Shown: positions 43,601-53,900 of the stretch, in pieces
Position numbering within the stretch: position 1 is the stretch's first letter
How the letters are laid out: each line of letters starts with the position of its first letter
Assembly: GCF_032118995.1 (NCBI RefSeq)
Contig: NC_092660.1
Location: forward strand, 4,479,501 to 4,543,500
Direction of reading: 5' to 3'
Length of the DNA stretch: 64,000 nucleotides
Source of the DNA: Asterias amurensis
Taxonomy: Eukaryota > Echinodermata > Asteroidea > Forcipulatida > Asteriidae
Notes under the pieces: generated by a model
Told to the model about the DNA's origin: nothing
The model's input: only the letters and a program-made list of their open reading frames with translations
The model's database searches: none
Made by a program: the position numbers and the translations under genes

Positions 43601-46600
43601 TGTGTGAGGTAAACATGTCTCGTCTTTCGCGGGCATTATGGTAATGAGCTGACCGTGGGAACTCTTCGCTTATTATAGTAATGAGGTCAGTGGCTTAAAC
43701 ACAGATCCTACAAGGCTGTCGGCCTGACGGCCTCCGCATGCGGATAGTGTACGGGGGCATCGTGTCGTGCGATGTTACGCACAGTGAATACGGGTGGGTT
43801 TTACGCACAGTGAATACGGGTGGGTTTTTATACAGCGGCGGTCTTTTTTCGGAGTGAATAATTCGACTGCCTTGAGCAAGGCTATATGAAATGGGGCATA
43901 CATGTACATGTACATGTAGGTTTGTTCATTGGTAGAGTGATTTTTAAAAATGATCAAATAGTCAAATATTCTGAGAATTATTCCGTTTAATTCTGTTTTA
44001 TTCTTCACAGTATCAAGCATAATCCTCTGGAGCTTATCAAGAGAGCATTAAACATCTTCGTCCAGACGAAGAGTGCCATTAGCCCTAAGCATGAATTTGC
44101 GCTAGTCCTCCTTCAGGAAAGTGCAATTTGGGTAAGACACCTCATCCAAGAACAAATTTATTGTCATTTAAAGCCATTGGACACTTTCGGTAAACAGTAT
44201 TGTCCAAGACCCACACTTTGTGTATCACAATGGCTTCCCGACCGGGAATCGAACCGGGGTCACCTTGGTGAGAGGCGAGCGCTTTCACACAAGCCAACCG
44301 TGCCACCCTTTTAATATACCTGTGCTCTACTAACTGAAATATGTAGCACTTTGTTGGTGGTCTCCCTCCTACTTTCTCAACATCTTTGTTTAGGGTGTTG
44401 TACTAATTTTACAGTATTTGTTGGTTTGTTTTTAAAAGTTTGAATTTTTTTATTTTCAGATCCAGGACTTTACATCTGATGTTGAAGAATTTGTAAATGT
44501 GTTACTGGATATGACCAACGATACGACAGAATGTGAGAGCTGTAATTTGAGATCACTCTTTGATGTCATGTAAGTTTATTAATTTTATGGGGTTTTTTAA
44601 TGCTCCGTTTCATACTTTGAAACCGTTTCATGTTTGAAAGTGAAAGACTGAAAAATTTGATACCAAGTGCCCTTGCGTGAAGTAAGTGTACGCATGCAGA
44701 CTTCAATTGTGCAGTGAAATTTGCGCGCCCCAAATGCCTTGCTTTTCCTTGCCTTGCTTGGCTTCGCAAAGTGTTAAATTTATGCTAAACACAGGCCTCA
44801 AAAATGACCCATGGCACCAATTGCCCTGAGCTTTTGCTGTGGTGCTCTTTGTGAATTTCCAATACAAATTGTTATTTGAGGAAAATTTCTGTGCCAGAAA
44901 TTCAAAGTCCGTATAACAAAATGCAAACAAAATGTAAATTTGCAATGGACTCTTTGTATGTGCAATCCCAGTTTTGATTCGGCATCACTTTATATCTCCT
45001 ATTCTGTACTCCCTCTGTTCTTTTACAGACAAGATAAAGTGAAGCTGCCTGAAATTGAAGACATTGAGTGCTTACCACCTCCACACATAGTCAGGATCCT
45101 GTTTGTGTACGGTCGATCACGATGCATCCCTCAGCTTGCTGCAGACGATGACACACATTCACAGGTTGGTTTTATTACAGAGACCATGCTAGAGTCGTTA
45201 AATTGGTTGTAGCGGTTATAGCAAACCAGCTTCTAGCTTGAACATCTGCGGCACGTGAATAACGCCAGATACTAACCTTAAGTATTTTGTTAATTTTTTT
45301 GCTGTTAGTGGGCTTAAGTGTGAATAAACAATTTCCTCCTTGGAAAAGAAAAAAAAAGAAGAAAGAAAAAGATACTAGCCTTGAGCACCTGGCGGGATCC
45401 TACCAGATGTACCTTTGACCTTTCACCCCATTCACATGTGTACACACAATACACCTGCATACAAACACCAGTTTTCACAGCTACTGGCTCACGGCGCGGT
45501 CATAGTTGCGTCAGCACAAGTCTCGCAAGAGCAGCACTTTCCTGAGAACGGACAGCAGCAGTATCGCAAGAACGGACAGCAGCAGTATCGCAAGAACGGC
45601 ACAGTATTGTGAGAACGCAATATCTTGCAAGACTATAGTTTCATGATAATAATAATAAACTACAGCATTTATAACGCGCACTTTACTGAGAAAGAGAAAC
45701 ATTCAAAGGCGCCGGTCAAGTTTTGTGAAGATGTTGGAAAGCAATCAAGAACAAGTGTGGTTTGAGTTTCTGCTGGAAGAGAGTGATGTTGTGTATTTGT
45801 CTGAGGTATTCCGGAAGTGAGTTTCAGAGTCTTGGTGCTATGTTGGAGTAAGCCGTTATCTCTGCAACAAACATTTAAAAACATGTCTACAAGTCTAAAG
45901 TCAAACCGGTATCGTACTTCATAGTGTTTTAGTTGTTAACCCATAGCTTGGTTTCTATTTCTGTTCCAAACAGATTACTATTGGTGAATCTGCACCTCCC
46001 AAATGCAATCTTGTTTTGAACGTTTGAAAGTTAATTTCTTTATATGTTTTATTGTCTTCTGCAGTCACAACAGAGTTTGACAACATCTCCGTACTTCTTC
46101 TTTGACGTCTTTTATGTCCATGAGCCTCCAACAGAAGATAATTGCTGCAAGGTAAAAATAACCATCCCCCTTCTCAATGACAGACTATGGGTGTGTACCG
46201 AGCATTGATAAGACCCAGTAAAAGTCAAGGTAATAATAGTTAGTGCCATATCAGTTTTGAAGACGTTGCAAAGAGAAATAAAAGCAACTAAACTTTGTCA
46301 ATAAGTATGATCAGAGAATATTGGGCTCAGTTTCACAGCTCTGCTTATCCCGGTGGTATTTGAACCTGGGCCCAATTTCATAGAACTGCTAAGCACGAAC
46401 ATTTGCCTAGAATGAAATTTCTTCCTTGATAAAAACAGGATTACCAACCAAATTTCCATTTGTTGCATATTGTTTTGAACTTGTATACAGCTATTGTTTG
46501 CTTATCCTAAAAATCACTTGTAAATTTGGTTGGTAATCCTGCTTTTATCATGGCAAGAGTTTCATGCTAAGCAAATTTCTATGCATAGCAGCTCTATGAA

Positions 46601-46859
46601 ATTGGGCCCAGGGTCCTACGGGAAGGCGAAGAAAGACACCACTAAGACCAACCTGACAGTCTCAAAAATGTTTTTCTTTCCCATGCAGGAAATTTACGAC
46701 GTTTTCTTAAACCTTGACGTCCATAACACTTCATATATCCACGAGGTTGGACGGCAAACAACTCAACTCCATGACAAGATGGCAATGTTAGTTGCTCATC
46801 CCTTACAGAGACCACCCCAGACACAGTGCCAGTATAACATCTTCAGAGACGCGGAGTAG
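40675..46859 (+). CDS. BABAM1: BRISC and BRCA1-A complex member 1 (MERIT40/NBA1)
   Basis: Coding exons: 40675-41160, 42410-42468, 44011-44131, 44460-44569, 45029-45164, 46065-46151, 46689-46859; 389 residues, phases consistent. Residues 1-150 are acidic/Ser-rich and look disordered. RINCPEKI, at the end of exon 1, then starts a von Willebrand A-like fold (IICIDLATEV, HEFALVLL, PPPHIVRILFVYGRSRC, SPYFFFDVFYVHEP). The conserved C-terminal segment MLVAHPLQRP matches human MERIT40. The exon 1 donor (GTATAA) makes an in-frame stop two codons later if unspliced. Known role: scaffold joining BRCC45/BRCC36 in the K63-specific deubiquitinase complexes BRISC (cytoplasm) and BRCA1-A (nucleus). Human protein is 329 aa; the extra length is in the N-terminal tail. 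Divergent from membralin, 4.2 kb between start codons. A candidate AATAAA lies at 47770-47775. Confidence 0.95.
41352..41418. mobile_element. Foldback element of the TAGTTGCGATAACG family
   Basis: 67 bp, from TAGTTGGGATAACG to CGTTATTGCAATTA. CCAATACCATAG occurs on both sides, but offset by 4 bp on the left, so it may not be a target duplication. BABAM1 intron 1. Confidence 0.6.
41541..41627. mobile_element. Short foldback (TAGAACTATGAGGTT arms)
   Basis: TAGAACTATGAGGTTCGTTC against GGAACTAACCTCATAGTTCTA. BABAM1 intron 1. Single copy, no clear target duplication. Confidence 0.5.
41786..41847. mobile_element. Second copy of the 55-bp palindromic element (44 bp, decayed)
   Basis: 41795-41838 reads from TACCTTAGAAACTATAATGC to GTTTCTAGAAGTA, the same family as 37926-37980 with a shorter loop. 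The 9-bp flanks differ by two transitions. BABAM1 intron 1. Confidence 0.65.
41996..42244. mobile_element. CAGGGCCCAATTTCAT foldback MITE
   Basis: 249 bp, well kept, BABAM1 intron 1. A diverged half copy follows at 42245-42350. Confidence 0.82.
42596..42834. mobile_element. CAGGGCCCAATTTCAT foldback MITE, diverged
   Basis: BABAM1 intron 2; inner part replaced by TTAAGCAAAAAATTTGCTTA motifs. Confidence 0.7.
43157..43893. mobile_element. 719-bp long-TIR element with perfect 9-bp target duplication
   Basis: Element 43166-43884, flanked by TATGAAATG at 43157-43165 and 43885-43893. The termini are TAGCCTTGCTCAAGGCAGTC and its complement. The inverted repeats run inward for about 185-215 bp with substitutions and indels (43166-43382 against 43701-43884); the right arm has an internal duplication of a CACAGTGAATACGGGTGGG unit. 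A 9-bp duplication plus long TIRs is the Mutator-like (MULE) signature. No transposase ORF, so non-autonomous. It is inserted into the right end of a CAGGGCCC-type foldback element in BABAM1 intron 2. Confidence 0.88.
44230..44315 (-). mobile_element. tRNA-like SINE head
   Basis: Plus-strand CCGGGAATCGAACCGGGGTC and GGTGAGAGGCGAGCGCTTTC, same type as 16300-16500. BABAM1 intron 3, next to a 7962-8331-type MITE fragment. Confidence 0.55.
45640..45850. repeat. Interspersed repeat shared with 52005-52165
   Basis: AAACTACAGCATTTATAACG...GGCGCCGGTCAAGTTTTG...GAAGAGAGTGA is about 90% alike in the two places by eye. It begins with an AATAAT run, suggesting a LINE or SINE tail. BABAM1 intron 5 and AS3MT intron 7. 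Confidence 0.6.
46366..46612. mobile_element. CAGGGCCCAATTTCAT foldback MITE
   Basis: BABAM1 intron 6, ending 77 bp before exon 7. Confidence 0.8.
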
Positions 46860-46907
46860 ATACTTTTTATTATTTTGTTCTCTGCGGTAACCAACTTTTC
46901 TTTGGTA

Positions 46908-47060
46908 TAGACCTTATGCATTGACGTCATCCAGCCGCCATCTTTGAGGTCAAACGGTGACAAAACAATCGAAACGCACATACATTGGCCAATGAACATC
47001 CTCCTTTTGACCTCAAGGCGAGGGCGCCGTACTGAAATAACGTCATGTGCATAAGGTCTA
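46908..47060. mobile_element. 153-bp foldback MITE (TAGACCTTRTGCATTGACGT), copy 2
   Basis: Same length and orientation as 11259-11411, about 50 bp past the BABAM1 stop, so probably in its 3' UTR. Confidence 0.75.
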
Positions 47061-47885
47061 TAGACCCCTTGCAATACGCGCAGCTTACTCACATGTCCCT
47101 ATCCTGGGTGTCATGTTGGGCGTTAAAATCGTATACAAACATGCACAAAAGAGAGTCGACACCCAAACTTACGTGCATTGTTCGGAGGCGTGTTCTGTAT
47201 CGTGTAAGAAATCAGTAGCTCCCCCTTGCATAACGCGAAACCCTACAGGTACGCTGAGGTCACGCGCAAGTTTTTAAGCACAGAGAACAGCTATTGTCCA
47301 ATGATCTTTTTCTTTTTTTTTAAATTGTGACGTAATATGCAATGGGTCTATATAATAGTTGTAAATGTAGGGTCTAATAGATTGGGTTTTGTGATGCTTT
47401 ATATGCTTATTTATAGGCACTTTTATAAAGAAAAAACAGTAAAAGTAACATATGGTCAGCTCAGTTCTAATGTCAATAATTGCAATTTCATGCTTGAAAC
47501 TTATTTGCTCTTAAACTCGGACCAATCAAAACACAGAAATGGAAAGATTACATCACTTTACATTTATCCAATGACATCATTGGGTCTGTAAAACCAATAC
47601 CCGTCTTTATCCTTGCGGTAGAAGACAAGGGGCCGGAAAAATGTTCTTTTATTGGCCAAATTCTTGGTGGCGCACCATTGCTTATTTATTTGTTTCTTTT
47701 CTTCAAAATGTGTGGTCATTCTTGGGTATTTTTTCAGTTGCTCAAATGTAAGATACAAAAACACTGACAAATAAATATTCATTTGTTTCAATCATACTTG
47801 CAAATTCTAAGTTGCTTTAATGACTTTATAACAAGTCAGTTTGTTTACCTCCACATTTTATCATATATGATGTTTCATCTTTGCC

Positions 47886-48169
47886 TTAAAAACACTGGAC
47901 ACTATTGGTAATTGTCAAAGACCAGTGTCTCACTTGGTCAATCTCAACAATGTTGAATATGTGCATAAAATCACAAACCTGTGAAATTTGAGCTCAATTG
48001 GTCTTTGAAGTTGCAAGATACTAATGAAAGAAGAAAAAACCCTTGTCACTTCAGAAAATCCGTTTCTCACAATGTTTAATACTATCAACCTCTCCCCATT
48101 ACTCTTCACCAAGTAAGGTTTTATGCGATAATTATTTTGAGTATTTACCAATAGTGTCCACTGCCTTAA
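47886..48169. mobile_element. TTAA foldback MITE (GGCAGTGGACACT family), internally deleted
   Basis: 284 bp between TTAA sites. The central hairpin is missing compared with the ~385-bp copies. Downstream of BABAM1. Confidence 0.75.
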
Positions 48170-48660
48170 ATTATAGATGGATTGCCCATGAGTGAGAGTG
48201 ACTGCTCTATATTCTGGACATCCCTATATTCTGAAGCCCCTTTGTTCCGACACCCTTATATTCCGAAATCCTCATATTCCCAAGAACTCCCCCTCCTAGT
48301 TTACATGCTGGGGTTTAGGGTTAGGATTAGGGTATATAGAACAAGAAACACACTAGGTGTGTCGGAACATGGGTGTGTCGGAACAATAGGCTTGTGGAAA
48401 CATAGTTGTGTAACCCGTGTGAGAGAACAGTAATTATATAAAGCACTTGATGGGAAATATTTTGGTTTGTATTTTTTAGTTGTGTAGAGAGCTAATGTCT
48501 TGGTCAATATTTAGTTGTGCCTTCCCTCCCCCCCTTAAAAACTGGATCAGCATCTGTGAAAACCCCTTGAAGTTTACCCTATTAAAATAAATGTACATGT
48601 TGAACCACTAGTGCTTGCCCTTGCTCAAAGATTGAACATGATTCTAAGATTTCAGTAACA

Positions 48661-49050
48661 TTAAAGGCAGTGGACACTATTGGTAATTGTCAAAGACTAG
48701 CCTTCACAGTTGGTGCATCTCAACATATGCATAAAATAACAAACCTGTGAAAATTTGAGCTCAATCGGTCTTCGGATTTGCGAGACAATAATGACAGAAA
48801 AAAAACACCCATGTCACACGCAGTTGTGTGCGTTTAGATGGTTGATTTCGAGACCTCAAGTTCTAAATCTGAGGTCTCGAAATCAAATTTGTGGAAAATT
48901 ACTTCTTTCTCGAAAACTATGGCACTTCAGAGGGAGCTGTTTCTAACAATATTTTATACCATCAACCTCTCCCCATGACTCGTTACCAAGAAAGGTTTTA
49001 TGCTAATAATTATTTTGAGTAATTACCAATAGTGTCTACTGCCCTCTAAA
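48661..49050. mobile_element. TTAA foldback MITE (GGCAGTGGACACT family)
   Basis: Full-length copy; left TTAA intact, right end mutated (GCCCTCTAAAG). Between BABAM1 and AS3MT. Confidence 0.78.
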
Positions 49051-49734
49051 GAATGGTGAGGATTTTTGTTTCTGTCCTCACAGAAAACATACATTTGATG
49101 TAAAGTTATCTAGAAAGATATCCGTGTAACAAAAACATAATTTTAATAAATGAATAATAAACAAGTAACTAAATATGAAAATTTACCAAAACTAATGAGG
49201 TAATACTGGTTCTCTGAAACTGAGGTAGTAAACATAAAGAATTTAGCAGACCTGCGTGTATTCACACTTTAGGAACCATTTTGGTGCAAATGACTGTTAG
49301 CCCTGCTTGTGCACGATTCTGTTTCTTCAAATACTGTTTCGTCAAATGACTTTATAAATTATATTATTATTGTCAGACAATTTAGCCACCAAAGAAAGTA
49401 ACACAAATTTAACAATGAACAAATAAAATCTGTGAACTTGACTTCTGTTTCCAATTACTTGTTTGATGTTAATGTTATCAACACTATGCAATGGTCCCAC
49501 AAATTATGGCGAGATGGAAATATATGGGGTTTCTAGAACTGAGCATTCAATTCGTGCAAGTATCTCAATTTTTACACATATATTAATACTATTTTATAGA
49601 AATATTTTAGGTTGATTTCCCTTTTTTCAAGAGACTTACATAGTCTATTCCACCGTCTACAAAACTAACAAGAATTTTTTTCTTTCTGAAAACCCTGATA
49701 AGTTTACTTGCAAAACCATTAAATATTACCATCT

Positions 49735-50655
49735 GAAAGCTCACTGATTCTAAAGTTCATACCAGTACCAATCCTCCAGAGAAATATATCAATCTGAATG
49801 CTTGATGGTTCTAAAGTTTATACCAGTACCAATCTTCCAGAGAAATACATCCACCTGAAAGCTCCCCGATTCTAAAGTTCATACCAGTACCAATCCTTCA
49901 GAGAAATATTTCAACCTGAAAGCTCATTGATTCTAAAGTTCGTACCAGTACCACTCTTCCAGAGAAATACATCCACCTGAAAGCTCCCCGATTCTAAAGT
50001 TCATACCAGTACCAATCCTTCAGAGAAATATTTCAACCTGAAAGCTCATTGATTCTAAAGTTCGTACCAGTACCACTCTTCCAGAGAAATACATCCACCT
50101 GAAAGCTCCCCGATTCTAAAGTTCATACCAGTACCAATCCTTCAGAGAAATATTTCAACCTGAAAGCTCATTGATTCTAAAGTTCGTACCAGTACCACTC
50201 TTCCAGAGAAATACATCCACCTGAAAGCTCCCTGATTCTAAAGTTCATACCAGTACCAATCCTTCAGAGAAATATTTCAACCTGAAAGCTCATTGATTCT
50301 AAAGTTCGTACCAGTACCAATCCTCCAGAGAAATATTTCCATCTGAAAGCGTACTGATTCTAAAGTTCATACCAGCACCAATCCTCCAGAGAAATATTTT
50401 CATCTGAAAGCTCACTGATTCTAAAGTTCATACCAGTACCAATCCTCCAGAGAAATATTTCCATCTGAAAGCTCACTGATTCTAAAGTTCATACCAGTAC
50501 CGATCTTCAAGAGAAATATATCCACCTGAAAGCTTTCTGGTTCTAAAGTTCATACCAGTACCAATCCTCCACAAAAATATATCAACATGAAAACTTGATG
50601 GTTCTAAAGTTCATACCAGTACCAATCTTCCAGAGAAATATCTCCACCTGAAAAA
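49735..50655. repeat. ~60-bp minisatellite, about 15 units, with a 2-unit higher-order stretch
   Basis: Unit core CTAAAGTTCATACCAGTACC recurs every 60-61 bp. Between about 49860 and 50290 two unit types alternate (CTCCCCGATTC... and CTCATTGATTC...TTCG), i.e. a ~121-bp dimer repeated about 3.5 times with near identity. Outer units are more diverged. Intergenic, BABAM1/AS3MT. Confidence 0.88.
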
Positions 50656-50851
50656 AACTGTCAAAGTTCTGAAGTACCATCTCATGACAATCAGACCACC
50701 ACTGATCAAATTGGATAGGAATATCCACAAAATCCCTTGCGAGACCCAAACCTTTTTTTCTTTTTTCGTTTATTGAAAACTAGATGATGGTATTAAGTCA
50801 TTATTCCCCAAACTACATATTGTAACAGCTTAAATTTACATTTATCCTTTT

Positions 50852-50861
50852 TTTATTTATT
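50852..50861 (-). terminator. Poly(A) signal of AS3MT
   Basis: AATAAATAAA on the minus strand, about 55 bp after the TAA of the probable last exon 50948-50913. It supports this as the true gene end. Confidence 0.65.
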
Positions 50862-50912
50862 GGAAAGTAAATCTTGGTTAAGATACCTTTGTCTGAAATT
50901 ATTTTTACTTAC

Positions 50913-53900
50913 TTATTTTTGGCCACAACAACTTGTCACAGGCTTTTCCTGTAGAAACAAAAATAAAATACATTGTCAGGATTTGTTAAAGGCCTACTGC
51001 TAGTACAAAAAGCACCCCACTCCCACGAACCACACAGCCTGGCCAACAAAAAAGTTTACTTGCTCTCAGATGGAGATCTGATCGGCAACAATTGGGAAGA
51101 AGACTTCTAAGGATTTGTGTACTTTTTCAAAATGTCCATAGATTTACATTAAACTTACAGGGTTTGAAGATAATGATAGTGGAAAGCTTCCCTTCAAATA
51201 TTACTTACTGAGGTGCTGTAGTTTTTGAGAAATTAGTAAAATAAGTTAACGAAAATATGTTTGTAAATGATTAAAATAATTTTCGTCTCATGAGACGAAA
51301 ATTATTTTCATGACATTGTTTTACTCATTTTCCAAAAACTACAGTACCTCAGCACGTTATATTTTCAGGGAAGCTTCCCTAATATCATTATCTTCAAACT
51401 GTGTAAGTTTAGTGTAAATCTGTGGACATTGTTTTTTTTGTCCTACAAAAATTACATAGACAATTTAAGAACAAGTCAATCCACTTTTTAGTTGTTAAAT
51501 TTGCATCGGGATAGAGAATATTATTTGGTTTTTTTAAACCGTACACCGATATATCTAAGCACTGTATTCTCAGTACTTTTCCCAAGCTCTGTGGAAAAAA
51601 AAAATCACCGACATATTACCAACGACCTTTGCAAATCCCAACTGAGTAATATGCCTGTGATTTTGTTCACAGAACTCGGAAAGTAGTGAGTATACAGTGT
51701 TTGAACATATCGTTGTAAGGGTTAAAACAAATTAAATCCTCTTACCTTTTGAGGGTCACAACAGCTGCCTGTCGATGCTTGATTTAGAGGACCACAACAA
51801 CCCTAAGTGGCTGGTTGCTGTTGAGGGGGACAGCAGCCCCCTGAGACTTCCTGCTTGGGGGGCCCACAGCAACCCCCTGAAGATGCTTGCGCAGTCGTAA
51901 GAAACTTAAATGGATCCACCGGACACTCCTGATGATTGACACAAAAAAACCAAGACCTTTCAAAAGCATAACATTTGTTTTTTTGTGTTACCTTCGACGA
52001 CAACTCAGATTGTAATAATAAAAACTACAGCATTTATAAGGCGCACTTTACTGAAAAAGAGGAACATTCAAAGGCGCCGGTCAAGTTTTGTCAAGATGTT
52101 GGAAAGCAAGCAAGAACAAGTGTGTTTTGAGTTTCTGCCGGAAGAGAGTGATTCCACTGTCTTTTTGTAATTCTTGTATGTATCCTTGTTTGTTTTTGTG
52201 CATCCCTTCAAAGGATTAGTGGCAAGAGATATCGGTATATCGGGCTGCCCATGGTAGGGATGCTGAAGAAGTCTACTCTGTTATTCTATTCTAGTGGTTT
52301 AATGTCATAGGTTAAATGGTCTTTATGCATACCTCTGCATCTTTAATGGTAAAAGCACTGGAGTAGCGAGATTGGCGTATGATCTGGACTACTTCGCCAC
52401 TGACATTGACAGGACATCCTTTCTGAAACACACAGTAGGAGATGATGAAAAGTCAAACATTATTGTATACCTTTACAGTCCCGACAATTCAAAGTCCAAC
52501 AACAGGGATTGTACATACGTGGACATTTGGGTTTAATCCATTGTGTGAGCCAGGAGAAAATAGTTAAAAACCATGCGCAATTGTCAGCATGTTAACATAT
52601 TGTCGGATAGTTTTCTAGAATACCACTTCATTTCTGACGGAATTAACAGTCTACAGAAAAAATAGTTCTTGTATGAACTTAATAATCAGTAAGCTTTCAA
52701 ACTAAAATTAAAGGCAGTGGACACTATTGGTAATTACTCAAAATAATTGTTAGCATAAAACCTTACTTGGTAACGAGTAATGGGGAGAGGTTGATAGTAA
52801 AAAACATTGTGAGAAACGGTTCCCTCTGAAGTGACATAGTTTTTGAGAAAGAAGTAATGTTCCACAAATTTGATTTCGACACCTCAGAATTAGAACTTGA
52901 GATTTCGAAATCAACCATCTAAAAGTACACAACTTAGTGTGACACAGGTGTTTTTTTCTGTCATTGTTATCTTGCAACTTCGACGACCAAATGAGCTCAA
53001 ATTTTCACGACCAAATGAGCTCAAATTTTCACAGGTTTGTTATTTTATGCATCTGTTGAGATACACCAAGTGAGACGACTGGTCTTTGACAATTACCAAT
53101 AGTGTCCACTGTCTTTAAAATGTGGTGTTTTTCATCCTCACAAATCTTGTTTAATACATGTATCCTGTAATATTACTGAATCAGAAGCTGCACCATGCCC
53201 TCCCCCCCCAAAAAAAAAAAACCCACCTTATATAAGTAAATAAATAAATAAATAATATCACATACCTTGAATTTAGCCACAGCATCAAAAGGAAGCTCAT
53301 CTGGATAATCCGTTACGTTGCCAAGGTAGTTGACCTCTGACCTATTGGCTGGTGCTCCGGCAGTGAGCTTGAACAGGCGGTAAGTGGCAGATACAAAGTG
53401 GATACCAGCTGTATAAAATCAAAATGTTGTCAGTTTTTCCCCCTAAAGCTTACACTCGGGTAATACAAAACGAGAAAATTGAGTTAGCTGTTGCAAACTG
53501 CGAACCAACCAACCAAAAGGACCTATGGTATAAATACAACAATTTTTTAAGGGCCAAACGTTTCGACCCTAGCAGAGTCTATCGATAAAGCCTTCGATAA
53601 AAACTCTGCCAGGGTTGCAACGAGATAACAAAATATCAAGACTGGTTTTTGATGAAACCTACCTTCTTTTAATGGTGTTGCAACGGCCTCACAGCCTGCC
53701 TCCATAATGGTGGAAGAGACCAGGTGAGGTGTCGCAAAACCAACCTCCCCAGCAAAGCTCACCAAATCCTGCCAAGTCATAGCCCCTGCTATACATTCTC
53801 CTAAAACCAAACATAAAGATCGTATGTCAGAATGTGGTAATTTGATACAAAAATATCAAAATGTTGTAAGTTTTCCCCCTGAAGCTTACACTCGGGTAAC

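Larger units (their letters stand above)
46860..50850. other. Convergent intergenic region, BABAM1/AS3MT
   Basis: BABAM1 3' UTR with a 153-bp MITE, a ~180-bp segment shared in part with 55885-55950 (CGCTGAGGTCAC), two GGCAGTGGACACT MITEs and the 60-bp minisatellite. 49050-49730 shows nothing recognisable. Confidence 0.6.

Noticed and set aside
46530-46688. Upstream extension of BABAM1 exon 7
   Set aside because: It reads into a CAGGGCCC foldback; the AG acceptor at 46687-46688 fits the phase of exon 6.
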